Positions 8,387 to 16,671 of a stretch of DNA of 64,000 bases are shown here, one piece after another. Position 1 is the stretch's first letter. Each line of letters starts with the position of its first letter. The notes under the pieces are model-generated. The model was not told where the DNA came from. It saw only the letters and a program-made list of their open reading frames with translations, and made no database searches. The stretch is from the NCBI GenBank assembly GCA_963826055.1, contig CAWGVO010000021.1, forward strand, positions 1-64,000, read 5' to 3'. This DNA is from JBBDMC01 sp963826055 (GTDB lineage Bacteria; Pseudomonadota; Alphaproteobacteria; Rhizobiales; Kaistiaceae). A program made the translations under genes and the position numbers.

Positions 8387-8614
8387 ATGGATATTGTGGA
8401 CGTCGTCATTCACGTTGACGAAACGATCGACCACGATCGCCGCGCCCGCATCGCCGATACGGTGCGGGCGCACAGTGGCGTCGCCGGCGTCGCCCACCAC
8501 GACGAGAAGCCGCATCTGATGATCGTCGAGTACGATCCGGCCGCAGTCACCGCCCAGGCGCTGCTGAAGGTCGTGCTTGACCAGGGTGTGCACGCCGAGC
8601 TTGTCGGTCTTTAG
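8387..8614 (+). CDS. Small HMA-like ferredoxin-fold protein without metal-binding cysteines
   Basis: A 75-residue protein with the beta-alpha-beta-beta-alpha-beta pattern of heavy-metal-associated domains (MDIVDVVIHVDETID ... VAGVAHHDEKPHLMIVEYDP ... LLKVVLDQGVHAELVGL). It lacks the CXXC metal motif of true HMA proteins. A strong Shine-Dalgarno (GGGGAGGGAG) lies just upstream of the ATG. It is the only plus-strand gene inside the sHdr block and ends 12 bases before the convergent lipoate ligase stop. The two adjacent His residues (HH) and HDEKPH could bind metal, but this is speculation. Confidence 0.7.
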   Translation: MDIVDVVIHVDETIDHDRRARIADTVRAHSGVAGVAHHDEKPHLMIVEYDPAAVTAQALLKVVLDQGVHAELVGL

Positions 8615-8626
8615 GCAGGACGCCCG

Positions 8627-9704
8627 TCAGCCGGCAGGCTCGACCGCCGCCATGACCGCGGCGGCGATGTCGGACGGCTCGACGCCGGGTATGTCGAGCT
8701 TGAGCTGCTTCTGCCCCGCCGCGGCCGCCGCGGCCAGGGCGTCCGGTTCGAGCTTCGTCCCCACCAGAGCCGCGGCGAGACGATCGACGCCGTCCTCCGG
8801 CAGGCAGGTGAAATCCCCCGACAGCATCAGATCGGCGACGGCGCCGTCGCGCGCGACGAGATGGGTGCGGATGAGGCCGCCCCTCGACTTGTACGCGCTT
8901 TCAGTGAGGTGGGTGCCGGCGGCGATCTTCACGCCGAGCGTGGTGAACTTGCGCCCCTGGCGGTTTGTCCAGGCCGGATCGGAAAGCGCGGCTTCCTGCT
9001 CCTCGATGGCGCGCTGCTCCCTGTCGGTCGGCTCGGCCGTCACCGCCGTCACCCCAAGCGACCTCTCACAATGGCCGAGGAACAGCTCCTTGACGTGGTC
9101 CCGGCTCGGCACGGTGGCGAGCTCCTTTGTCATGGTCGTCATGTAGTCGTCGAGGGTGGTCTTCAGCTTGTCGCGGAATTTCTCCGACGGCACCTTGAGG
9201 CAGCGGGCCATGGTAGCGGTATCGAAGTCGAACATGAACGAGCCGACCATGACGGTGGCCTCACCGATCGAGGCGGCGCCGGTGCCGCCGATCTTGCGGC
9301 CGGCGACCTGAATGTCGTTGATCGGCCGGTATTCGGCGTTCACGCCGAGCTGGCGGTAGGTGCGGACAGCGGGCTCGATAAACATCGGATAGAGATTGAC
9401 GGCGTACTCGGGCGCCCTGGCGCGCGGGTACATGAAATGGAAGAACATCTGGTTCCGGTCGAGATAGACGGCGCCGCCGCCGACGTGGCGGCGAATGATC
9501 GGGCAGCTTCGCCTCGGCGCAGAACGCCTCGTCGACCTCCTCGGCGACCTCCTGATGGATGCCGACGCAGACGTAAGGATTGGTCGGATTGACCAGCGAC
9601 AGGACGGGATCGTCGTCGGGGCCGAGGGCGGTCGCGAGGCCGTGGTAGACGGCCTGGCTGGTGAGCGCCGGCACGTAGCCGAAATCGATGACCCTCAGGC
9701 GCAT
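8627..9704 (-). CDS. sHdr-type lipoate-protein ligase, one frameshift
   Basis: Lipoate/octanoate ligase of the BPL/LplA/LipB fold, of the kind that lipoylates LbpA in sHdr organisms (sLpl). The N-terminal segment shows TNPYVCVGIHQE; the restored catalytic region reads LPIIRRHVGGGAVYLD then FFHFMYP; further on come RPINDIQVAGRKIGGTG (the active-site Lys region) and a C-terminal accessory domain (residues about 250-358). One extra C at 9501-9503 splits the gene between AEAKLP and IIRRHVGGG; removing it gives 358 codons plus stop. ATG at 9704 follows GGAGGGACC. The ArsR gene lies 37 bases upstream on the same strand. Genes for lipoyl synthases (lipS1/lipS2) are not in the window. Confidence 0.85.
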
Positions 9705-9741
9705 GGGCGGTCCCTCCTCCCTCGTGCGCCGGGGTCGCGCT

Positions 9742-10092
9742 TCAGCGCGCGCAGAAGGCCCGATAGAGCGAGTCGATAATTTCAATCACTTCTGGCCGGG
9801 CGATCGAATAATACACGTTCTTTCCCTCGCGCCGCGCCTCGACCAGGTCATCGGCGCGCAGCCGCGCCAACTGCTGGGAAATGAACGCCTGGCGCAGTTT
9901 CAACCGCTGCTCGATCTCGCCGACGCTTTTTTCGCCGTCGACGAGGAGACACAGGATCACCAGGCGGGTCTCGTGGGCGAGCGCCTTCAGAAACTCGCTG
10001 GCCTCGCGCGCGTTTTCCAGCAGGTCGTCGGCCGCAACCCGAGATTTCGGGCGACCGGCGGTGCCTGCGGGAAGGTCTATGCTCGTTGCCAT
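9742..10092 (-). CDS. ArsR-family repressor, sHdrR/SoxR type with two sensing cysteines
   Basis: A 116-residue winged-helix regulator. ASEFLKALAHETRLVILCLL is the ArsR core, LKLRQAFISQQLARLRADDLV the recognition helix, and GKNVYYSI the wing. From the ATG at 10092 (GGAAG eight bases upstream) the cysteines fall at residues 48 and 114, 66 residues apart, the same spacing as the Cys50/Cys116 pair reported for SoxR/sHdrR regulators that sense sulfane sulfur through an intersubunit or bridging polysulfide. A longer start at 10152 is possible but adds an unconserved tail. Its place at the head of the ligase and sHdr genes makes it their probable repressor. Confidence 0.85.
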   Translation of the reverse strand: MATSIDLPAGTAGRPKSRVAADDLLENAREASEFLKALAHETRLVILCLLVDGEKSVGEIEQRLKLRQAFISQQLARLRADDLVEARREGKNVYYSIARPEVIEIIDSLYRAFCAR

Positions 10093-10203
10093 CGTCTGCT
10101 TCCGAAACCGTTCAGCGAACAGTAGATATTCGCGATCGGCAGGAAAGTCCAACCGCCCTGCAGCGGCGGTATTCCCCGAGGCCGTTGTGCGTATTGCGTG
10201 GCC

Positions 10204-10722
10204 TCAGGTTTCCTCGCGCAGGGCGACGTCAACCATCAGAGCGGCCGACAGCCCCTCGAGGGCGCCGCGAAGCTCCTGCTCGTCCAGCCCGGCCGGCGCT
10301 CGGACGCGCGCGCGGGCGTAGAAGAGGAGACCGCCGCCCATGGGCGCCTGGCGGAGGTCAGTCTCCATTTGCTCGATGCTGACCGCGCGCTCGGCCAGGC
10401 AGCGCGAGATGTCATGCACGATGCCGGGGTGATCGGGGCCGACGAGGTCCAGAATGAGAAGGGCGCCGCCGGGTGCCTCGCCGCCGGTGGCTTCCTCGAC
10501 GGTGATGCGAAAGCCCCGGGTCTGGAGCGTCGCCAGCGCACTCCTCAGGGCCTGAAGGCGGTCGTCGGGGATTTCGACCCGGGCGATGCCGGCGAATTTC
10601 TCGGCGAGGTGCGCCATCCGGCTCTCGAGCCAATTGCCGCCCTCGCGGCTCACCGCCTCGGACAGCTTCTCGACCAGGCCCGGTGTGTCGTCGGCGATGA
10701 AAGTCAGGACGAGGGCTTTCAT
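10204..10722 (-). CDS. Tandem ACT-domain protein, GcvR-like
   Basis: A 172-residue protein made of two ACT domains: residues 1-80 (KALVLTFIADDTPGLVEKLSE) and 90-170 (LLILDLVGPDHPGIVHDISR). This is the architecture of GcvR, a repressor accessory protein of glycine cleavage, and of related amino-acid-binding regulators. No DNA-binding domain is present. ATG at 10722 overlaps the stop of the upstream hydrolase by four bases, so the two are translationally coupled. That pairing is unusual for GcvR, so the ligand and role remain open. Confidence 0.8.
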   Translation of the reverse strand: MKALVLTFIADDTPGLVEKLSEAVSREGGNWLESRMAHLAEKFAGIARVEIPDDRLQALRSALATLQTRGFRITVEEATGGEAPGGALLILDLVGPDHPGIVHDISRCLAERAVSIEQMETDLRQAPMGGGLLFYARARVRAPAGLDEQELRGALEGLSAALMVDVALREET

Positions 10723-11894
10723 GATCGGGCTCCCAATGCGCCGTCGGTGGTGGGCGTCGCCGCGGTCAGCTTCTGTCGGAGCCAGGCAAACGAGGCGGGC
10801 GCCCACTCCTTGTAGTGCTTGAAAGCGCAATGGCCGTCGTCGGGGTAGACGCGCGCCTCGCGGCCGGTGACCGGGCCGTTCTCCAGCATGAAGTAGATAT
10901 TGCCGATCGGTGCGAGGTGGTCGCGCTTGCCGTTGATCATCAACAGGGGCTGGGTGATGCGGTCGAGGATGCCGAGTTCGGACAGGGCCCAGCGCGAGAA
11001 GATTTCGTTCTCGTGCTCGACCGACCAGGACTCGAAGGACGGAGGTCCGCCGGGGGCGCCGAAGACGTAGGCGGTGCGGCGGTTGCGCGCTTCGACGACG
11101 GCGGCAATTTCGTCTTCGCTCATGCGGTAGCCGAACGGGTGGCCGGCGACGGCCACGACGGCGCGGACCATTTCGGGCAAGGTGCCGGCGAGCTGCATTA
11201 CCGAATAGCCGCCGCGGCTGATGCCGAAGGCGCCGATCCGGGCCGCGTCGACTTCGGGACGCGCGGCGAGGCAGTCGATGGCGGCGACCCACGCCTTCAC
11301 CGATGCGGGGTCCCACGGGAACGGGTTCTCGCCGGTGCCCGGACCATCCATCACCAGCGAGGCGAGGCCGTTCGCCAACGCCATCTCGCTTGCCCAGCCG
11401 CGGTCCTCCTTGAAGATGTCGGCACCGCACATGATGAGGACGGCCGGTACCGGATCGTCAGAGCGCGGAGCGCGGAAATGCGCCCGGATCGCGCGGCCAT
11501 CGCAGGGGATTTCGACCACTTCGAGCGGCGGGTCGAGATGCTCGCATGCCTTGCGATAGGCGCGGGCGCAGTCGGCGCTGACGGCGGCCTTGAGCGGCGT
11601 GATCTCGCCGGGGAAGCGGCCGATGGAATAGCAGGTCTTGGCGAGCATGTATTCGCGGCGCGCCGGCTCGAAACTGCCTGCCGCGGCCAGCCGGTCGCCA
11701 TCGTCCTCATGGCGTTTGCCGGCGCCGCGCCAGACCGGAACCCATTTGTCCTCGGTCGTTCCTTCCAGGCCCGCCACCAGCGTCCGCAGTTCGTCGAGGT
11801 CGTCGAACATGGACAGCCAGCGGCGATAGAAGCCACCGTGCTGAACGACAAAGGGGTCCTCGTCGGGGGCGAAGCCGAGCGGTGCGATGGTCAC
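10719..11894 (-). CDS. Alpha/beta hydrolase of the FrsA/DUF1100 or dipeptidyl-peptidase-like type
   Basis: A 391-residue hydrolase. An N-terminal helical cap region (residues 1-120) precedes the core fold. The nucleophile elbow is FGISRGGYS with Ser226, the oxyanion region MCGADIF, the acid region NGKRDHLAP and the catalytic His in DDGHCAFKHYKEW. The helical N-terminus plus late core resembles 2,6-dihydropseudooxynicotine hydrolase and FrsA-like enzymes that cleave C-C or ester bonds. It starts with GTG after a textbook AAGGAGG. It is the first gene of a two-gene unit with the ACT-domain protein and is divergent from the GST at 11995. The substrate is unknown. Confidence 0.82.
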   Translation of the reverse strand: MTIAPLGFAPDEDPFVVQHGGFYRRWLSMFDDLDELRTLVAGLEGTTEDKWVPVWRGAGKRHEDDGDRLAAAGSFEPARREYMLAKTCYSIGRFPGEITPLKAAVSADCARAYRKACEHLDPPLEVVEIPCDGRAIRAHFRAPRSDDPVPAVLIMCGADIFKEDRGWASEMALANGLASLVMDGPGTGENPFPWDPASVKAWVAAIDCLAARPEVDAARIGAFGISRGGYSVMQLAGTLPEMVRAVVAVAGHPFGYRMSEDEIAAVVEARNRRTAYVFGAPGGPPSFESWSVEHENEIFSRWALSELGILDRITQPLLMINGKRDHLAPIGNIYFMLENGPVTGREARVYPDDGHCAFKHYKEWAPASFAWLRQKLTAATPTTDGALGARS

Positions 11895-11994
11895 GATTCC
11901 TCCTTCGTCAGTTCGAGGCGCGAGCCCTTGCCGCGCCGGGTCGCGGATGTAGTGTAGACGCCAACCTGCGGGTGCGTGAGAGGGTCACCACAAC

Positions 11995-12822
11995 ATGCTG
12001 GAACTCTATAACTTTTCGCAATCGACCTGCAGCCAGAAGGTTCGCATTTGCCTGGCGGAGAAAAATCTCGCGTGGGTCGACCACCGCCTCGTCTCCAAGA
12101 ACCACGACCATCTGTCCGACTGGTATCTCAAGCTCAACCCCAACGGCGTCGTGCCGACGCTCTTGCATGACGGGCGGCCGGTCTTCGAATCGTCGGTCAT
12201 TCTCCAGTACCTCGACCAGATACACGCGGAGCCTTCGCTGGTGCCGGACAATGCCTACGACCAGGCGCAGATGCGGGCGTGGCTCACCTACGTCGACATG
12301 GTCATCACGCCGGCGGTGCGCTTCCCGTCGTTCCAGTTCGGCGGGCTGCTCAAGAAATTTCAGGCGATGAGCGACGAGGAATTCGACGCCACGACAGGGG
12401 CGCGGCCGGTCAAATCCGCCTTCTACAAGAAGATGAACAAGGACACCGGATTCAGCGAGGCCGAGCTCGCCGTGGCTTACGAGGACGTGCGCAAGACCGC
12501 TGCCCGCATGGACCGGCTGTTCGACGAATACGGCGGACCGTGGCTCATGGGGGAACGGTACACGCTTGCCGACATCGCCGTGGCGCCACTGCTCGACCGG
12601 ATCGAGGACCTGGGGCTGGAATTGCTGTGGGAGGAAGACTATCCGCGGGTCGGCGCGTGGCTCCGGCGAATCCAGGCACGATCCGCATACGCCGAGGCGT
12701 TCTATCCCGGCAGCCGGCTCTCGGAGGTCTATCCGGACCTCGGCCTCGGGCGTGGCTCCCACCGGCACCTGCTCGAACGCGCGGCAGGGCGCGCCACTCA
12801 CGACCCGGTCGCGGCCAGGTAG
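11995..12822 (+). CDS. Glutathione S-transferase family protein
   Basis: A 275-residue GST. The N-terminal thioredoxin-like domain carries YNFSQSTCSQKVRICLAEK (Ser/Cys in the catalytic position) and the glutathione-binding NPNGVVPTLLHDG then ESSVILQYLD. The helical C-terminal domain has GERYTLADIAVAPLLDRI with the N-capping Asp. It is longer than typical (about 200-230), with an insertion at residues 110-150 and a tail. Its 3-prime end overlaps the convergent TauE gene by 25 bases. Which electrophile it acts on cannot be told. Confidence 0.9.
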   Translation: MLELYNFSQSTCSQKVRICLAEKNLAWVDHRLVSKNHDHLSDWYLKLNPNGVVPTLLHDGRPVFESSVILQYLDQIHAEPSLVPDNAYDQAQMRAWLTYVDMVITPAVRFPSFQFGGLLKKFQAMSDEEFDATTGARPVKSAFYKKMNKDTGFSEAELAVAYEDVRKTAARMDRLFDEYGGPWLMGERYTLADIAVAPLLDRIEDLGLELLWEEDYPRVGAWLRRIQARSAYAEAFYPGSRLSEVYPDLGLGRGSHRHLLERAAGRATHDPVAAR

Positions 12823-13565
12823 AGGAAGTTAAGCCCTCCGATCGCGGCGAAGAGGTCGATCAGCCCACTGTGGGTCGAGGGCGCCATCCGGCGCAGGATC
12901 GTCCGGCCGATCCAGTTGCCAGGGATCATCGTCAGGCCGATCAGGACGCCCATCAGCACGTAGTGGGAATCGAGAAGCTGGGTGCCGCCGAAGACCGCGA
13001 TCCGGGTGATGTTGGTGGCGAAGGCGACGACGGCCATGGTCGCCACGAAGGCCTCCTTGGTCAGGCCGCAGCCCAGCATGAAGGGCGCGAGCAGCATCTG
13101 CGACCCGATCGATCCGCCTGCCAGGAATCCGTACACGGCACCGACAACGCTCAGCGTTTGCTTGCTTGACTTGACCTCCAGCGACTTCGCCAGACGGCGC
13201 ACCGGGATCGAGGAAAGGATGACGATGCCAAGCACCAACGCGATCACGCGCACGGGCAGGACGCCGTAGAGAAGGGCGCCGACGACGATCATGGGCAGGG
13301 CGAACGCCAGGATGGCAAGCAGGACCGAGCCATCGACGGAGCGAAGGTTGAGCAGGCTCCGCGACAGGTGGCTGATGGTCAGCGCAACGCTCATCACCGG
13401 GACGACGGGTCTCACGCCGATCAGCAGGGACAGCACGGCGGTCATCAGAAATCCGCCGGCGACGCCGACGGCGCCGTGGATCGACGAGGTGACGAGGGCG
13501 GCGAGGGCCACCGCAACAAGGGTCCAGACGCCGAATTCGGCGACGAGCCCTTCCGGACCACTCAT
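12798..13565 (-). CDS. TauE/SafE (TSUP) family membrane transporter
   Basis: A 255-residue integral membrane protein with about eight hydrophobic segments arranged as two TauE/SafE repeats. GAVGVAGGFLMTAVLSLLIG near residue 30 and GFLAGGSIGSQMLLAPFMLGCGL near residue 150 are the paired family signatures. Members export sulfite, sulfoacetate or other sulfur- and carbon-containing anions. It lies downstream of the NMT1/SsuA-type ABC genes but beyond a strong hairpin (13591-13618), so it may have its own transcription. Export of sulfite made by the sHdr pathway 5-10 kb away is a tempting but unproven link. Confidence 0.88.
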   Translation of the reverse strand: MSGPEGLVAEFGVWTLVAVALAALVTSSIHGAVGVAGGFLMTAVLSLLIGVRPVVPVMSVALTISHLSRSLLNLRSVDGSVLLAILAFALPMIVVGALLYGVLPVRVIALVLGIVILSSIPVRRLAKSLEVKSSKQTLSVVGAVYGFLAGGSIGSQMLLAPFMLGCGLTKEAFVATMAVVAFATNITRIAVFGGTQLLDSHYVLMGVLIGLTMIPGNWIGRTILRRMAPSTHSGLIDLFAAIGGLNFLYLAATGS

Positions 13566-13590
13566 GAGACCGCCGAAGGTGGGGAGGGAA

Positions 13591-13618
13591 GCTCCCGGCG
13601 GCGGGTGCCGCCGGGAGC
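13591..13618 (-). terminator. 12-bp perfect hairpin after the ABC operon
   Basis: GCTCCCGGCGGC (13591-13602), loop GGGT, and GCCGCCGGGAGC (13607-13618) form a perfect 12-bp stem. On the minus strand it follows the substrate-binding-protein stop by 30 bases and is trailed by a pyrimidine stretch (TTCCCTCCCC). It is a likely intrinsic terminator, or partial attenuator before TauE. Confidence 0.7.
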
Positions 13619-13648
13619 GGGTGCGGTCAGGTCCGCCTCATCGACGGC

Positions 13649-14710
13649 TCAGAGCGAAGCCGGGCGCTTGGGCATTCCCAGCGCTTCCTGCGCCGCCCAA
13701 ACGTATTTCAGGTCCATGAACTTGCGCCACTGGAGCCCCTTGGGCAGGTCGCCGGTGACGGCAAGCGACTCGACGAACTTGTCCATCACGTCGGCGCTTT
13801 CGAAACCACCGTCGGGGCTGATCTGGTCGAGCTCGAGCTGATACTGCGCCTCGAACTCCGGCGGGATGTCGAAGCCCAAGCCGCGCATAGTCTTGTAAGA
13901 CTCGTCCTTGTTGGCGGGATCGAACATCCACTTGCGCGCCTTGAGGTCGGCGAGCGCCCACGCATAGGCCGTGTCTTCGTTGGCCGACAGCCAGGTGCCC
14001 ATGGAGGCAAAGCCCTCCTGCGGCACCGAGTGCAGGTTCTTGGAGAGGAACTTGCCGCCGGCGGCCTCCAGCCCCGCCTGGTGGCGCGGGAAGAGACTGG
14101 CCGCGTCGACGGTGCCGGCGAGCAGCGCCTGCAGACGACCGTCGGAGCCGCCCGACGTCGGGACGAAGTCGACGTCCTTTTCCGGATCGAGACCGTTTTC
14201 AATCACGATCTGCTTCATGATCCACGTATTGCGGCCGTCCAGCGAACCACCGGTGATCTTCTTGCCCTTGAGGTCGTCGAACGTGTTGATGCCCTTGCGG
14301 ACACCCATGATCCACCATTCCTTGTCGCGGTAGAGCGAAACCATCTTGATCGGCAGGCCGCTCTTGTCGGCGGAACCGAAGAAGACGCTGGTGTCACCGT
14401 GGGTGAGGTTGAGGCTGCCGCCGATAAGGCCCGGCATGTACTCCTCCGACAGCGTCACCTCGAGATTGTCGATGCCGACTTCCTTGAAATAGCCCAGCGC
14501 TGCGGCCAGCCGATACGACCACTGGGTGGCGTAATTCGGATTGAAGTCGCCCATCTTCAGCGTCTTCAGGTTGGCCATGATGTGCTTCATGTCGGGTGTC
14601 TGCGCCCCGGCGCGATTGACCGTCGCGGCGGCAATGAACATGCCCAGCACGCCGGCGCTGCCTTTCAGCAGAAACTCGCGGCGTGGCAGAACGATTTGCT
14701 GTCTTTTCAT
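13649..14710 (-). CDS. ABC transporter substrate-binding protein, NMT1/SsuA family, Tat-exported
   Basis: A 353-residue periplasmic binding protein. The N-terminus has a twin-arginine signal (PRREFLLKGSAGVLGMF) ending near AGAQ. The mature part follows the NMT1/THI5-SsuA pattern (AAALGYFKEVGIDNLEV, GGSLNLTHGDTSVFFGS, LKGKKITGGSLDGRNTWIMKQ). This family binds sulfonates, nitrate, pyrimidine precursors and aromatic acids. The start at 14710 has GGAGGAAAG six bases upstream; the open frame further upstream is not coding. It is the last of three ABC genes, and the neighbouring enzymes (creatininase, cupin, dehydrogenases) suggest a carbon or nitrogen substrate rather than a sulfonate. Confidence 0.88.
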   Translation of the reverse strand: MKRQQIVLPRREFLLKGSAGVLGMFIAAATVNRAGAQTPDMKHIMANLKTLKMGDFNPNYATQWSYRLAAALGYFKEVGIDNLEVTLSEEYMPGLIGGSLNLTHGDTSVFFGSADKSGLPIKMVSLYRDKEWWIMGVRKGINTFDDLKGKKITGGSLDGRNTWIMKQIVIENGLDPEKDVDFVPTSGGSDGRLQALLAGTVDAASLFPRHQAGLEAAGGKFLSKNLHSVPQEGFASMGTWLSANEDTAYAWALADLKARKWMFDPANKDESYKTMRGLGFDIPPEFEAQYQLELDQISPDGGFESADVMDKFVESLAVTGDLPKGLQWRKFMDLKYVWAAQEALGMPKRPASL

Positions 14711-14763
14711 GCCTTTCCTCCCATTTTTTGGTTCATTTGCCAGGCTGCGAGCGGCCGGGCCGC

Positions 14764-15651
14764 TCACACACTGTCGACGTGTCGCCACGGGGCGACGTAG
14801 GCCTCCAACCAACGCGTGAACTGGATCAGTGACAATGACACGACCACGAGCAGGAACAGCACCGCGTACATGAGCGCGGAGTTGAACGTGTCGGCGGAGC
14901 GGTTGATGAGATAGCCGAGGCCGTGCGAGCCGCCGAAAATCTCGGCGATGACGACGCCCACAAGACCGCGACCGATGCCCTGCTGGATTCCCGCAATGAT
15001 GAACGGGAGCGTGTAGGGGAGAACCACCTTGACATAGAGCTCGCGGCGGTTGGCGCCGAACACCCTGGCGGCGGCCAGCAGCGAGCGCTCGGTCGTCTTA
15101 ACGCCGGCCCAGGCGTTGATGATGATCGGGAACACCGCCGACAGGACGATGATCGTGATCTGCATCTTCTCCGTGAAGCCGAGGAAGAGGATGAAGAGCG
15201 GCACCAACGCGATGCGCGGCAGGGAGGCGAGCGCCCAGACATAGGGACTGAGAATCCTCTCCACGTACTTGTTGCCGCCCATGAGGAGGCCGGCCGGGAT
15301 GCCGATGGCGCAGGCGATAAAGAGGCCGAGCCCGAGGTTGGTCAGGCTGTAGAGCAGGTGATCGCGGATGCTGCCGGAAATCACGGCGCCCGGGGGCGCG
15401 CTGGTGGTGAGCCCGTGCCAGAGGGCGGCGAACATGCTGCTGGCGCTCGGCAGGAAGAGCGGGCTGATGGCCCCAGACCGCGCGAACAGCTCCCACAGGC
15501 AGAAGAACGCCGTCAGGTTGACGACGGTGATGACCCACGAGCCGTAGCGCGACCAGGCTTCGCCTGCCGTCCATTCGGCGTCCTCGATGCGGCCGGGTTC
15601 GGCGTTGGCTCCGGCGCCGGTGCGTTCCCTTTCCTCGATCGTGCTCATCAT
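14764..15651 (-). CDS. ABC transporter permease, SsuC/TauC-like
   Basis: A 295-residue permease with six predicted membrane spans and the EAA loop (ERSLLAAARVFGANRRELYVKVVLPYTLPFI) near residue 200 that contacts the ATPase. The cytosolic N-terminal 35 residues are charged. Start MM at 15651/15648 overlaps the ATPase stop by ATGA. The reading frame is open far upstream into the ATPase gene, which is a shadow. It partners with the ATPase at 15648 and the binding protein at 13649. Confidence 0.9.
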   Translation of the reverse strand: MMSTIEERERTGAGANAEPGRIEDAEWTAGEAWSRYGSWVITVVNLTAFFCLWELFARSGAISPLFLPSASSMFAALWHGLTTSAPPGAVISGSIRDHLLYSLTNLGLGLFIACAIGIPAGLLMGGNKYVERILSPYVWALASLPRIALVPLFILFLGFTEKMQITIIVLSAVFPIIINAWAGVKTTERSLLAAARVFGANRRELYVKVVLPYTLPFIIAGIQQGIGRGLVGVVIAEIFGGSHGLGYLINRSADTFNSALMYAVLFLLVVVSLSLIQFTRWLEAYVAPWRHVDSV

Positions 15652-16583
15652 CTCGCTCCACGAGAGGCTTGCATTGCTTCGTCTTTCACGAGCTGCCAGA
15701 TGTGGTCGTAAAGCTGGCCGAACTCGGGCAGGGCTTTCACGTCGTAGTCGAAGCGCGGGCGCGGCAGGTTGATGTCGACGATCTCCTTGATGCGACCGGG
15801 GCGGAAGGAGATCACGACCACCCGGTCGGCGAGCGTGATGGCCTCGTCGATCGAATGGGTGATGAAGACGACGGTCTGACCGGTGCTCGCAACGATGCGC
15901 TCCATCTCGCTCTGCATCGCCGAACGGGTCATGGCGTCGATGGCGGCAAACGGCTCGTCGGCGAGAAGGATATCGGGCGAGGTGACGAGCGCGCGGGCGA
16001 TGCCGACACGCTGCTTCATGCCGCCCGAGAGCTCGTAGGGGAACGACTTCTCGAAGCCGGTCAGGTCGACAAGCTCGAGACAGCGGCGCACCCGCTCGTT
16101 CATTTCCTCTTTCGAGAGGCCGAGCTTCTGAAACTCGAACGGCATGCGCACGTTCGACTCGACCGTGCGCCACGGCATCAATGCGTAATCCTGAAACACC
16201 ATGGCGCGGTCGGGGCCGGGGCCGGTGACCGGCCGCCCGTTGACCTCGATCGTACCTTCCCAGGGCTCGACAAGTCCCGAGATGGCATTGATGAAGGTGG
16301 TCTTGCCGCAGCCCGACGGGCCGACCAGCACGACGAACTCACCCCGGTTTATGGTCAGGCTGATGTCGCGGAGCGCCGTCAGCTTCTTGCGCTCGCGATG
16401 CAGCTTGTAACCGATGGTGAGGCCACGCGAGACGATGATCGGCTTGCCGGGCGCCACGGCGTGACCGGGTGCCGAGCTGGCCTGCTTGGATCCGCCAAAA
16501 CGCACGGTCGCTGTGCTCCTCCCGGTGTTTTCATTCACCTCTTTGAGAGGCTTGTCTTGCCGGAGTGCCGTAGTCGTCTGCAC
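15648..16583 (-). CDS. ABC transporter ATP-binding protein, SsuB/TauB-like
   Basis: A 311-residue ATPase. Walker A is GPSGCGKTT, the Q-loop AMVFQDYALMPW, the signature LSGGMKQR, Walker B ILLADEPFAAID and the switch His in FITHSIDEA. The first 48 residues are an extra low-complexity N-terminus before the usual start of SsuB-type subunits. The start is a GTG, and an internal start cannot be excluded. The gene is followed directly by the permease with a four-base overlap, and sits 88 bases downstream of the dehydrogenase, so it belongs to the same minus-strand unit. Confidence 0.9.
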   Translation of the reverse strand: MQTTTALRQDKPLKEVNENTGRSTATVRFGGSKQASSAPGHAVAPGKPIIVSRGLTIGYKLHRERKKLTALRDISLTINRGEFVVLVGPSGCGKTTFINAISGLVEPWEGTIEVNGRPVTGPGPDRAMVFQDYALMPWRTVESNVRMPFEFQKLGLSKEEMNERVRRCLELVDLTGFEKSFPYELSGGMKQRVGIARALVTSPDILLADEPFAAIDAMTRSAMQSEMERIVASTGQTVVFITHSIDEAITLADRVVVISFRPGRIKEIVDINLPRPRFDYDVKALPEFGQLYDHIWQLVKDEAMQASRGAR

Positions 16584-16671
16584 CGTGCCTATTTCCTATC
16601 ATCTTCGCCGACGCCCGAATACCGCGGATGCGGGCCGGGGCCGGTAACGTCGTCTGTGAAGCGCGGTGTTC

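Noticed and set aside
10204..11430. A 408-residue frame joining the ACT protein and more
   Set aside because: Upstream part is an out-of-frame shadow of the hydrolase; the ACT protein starts at 10722.
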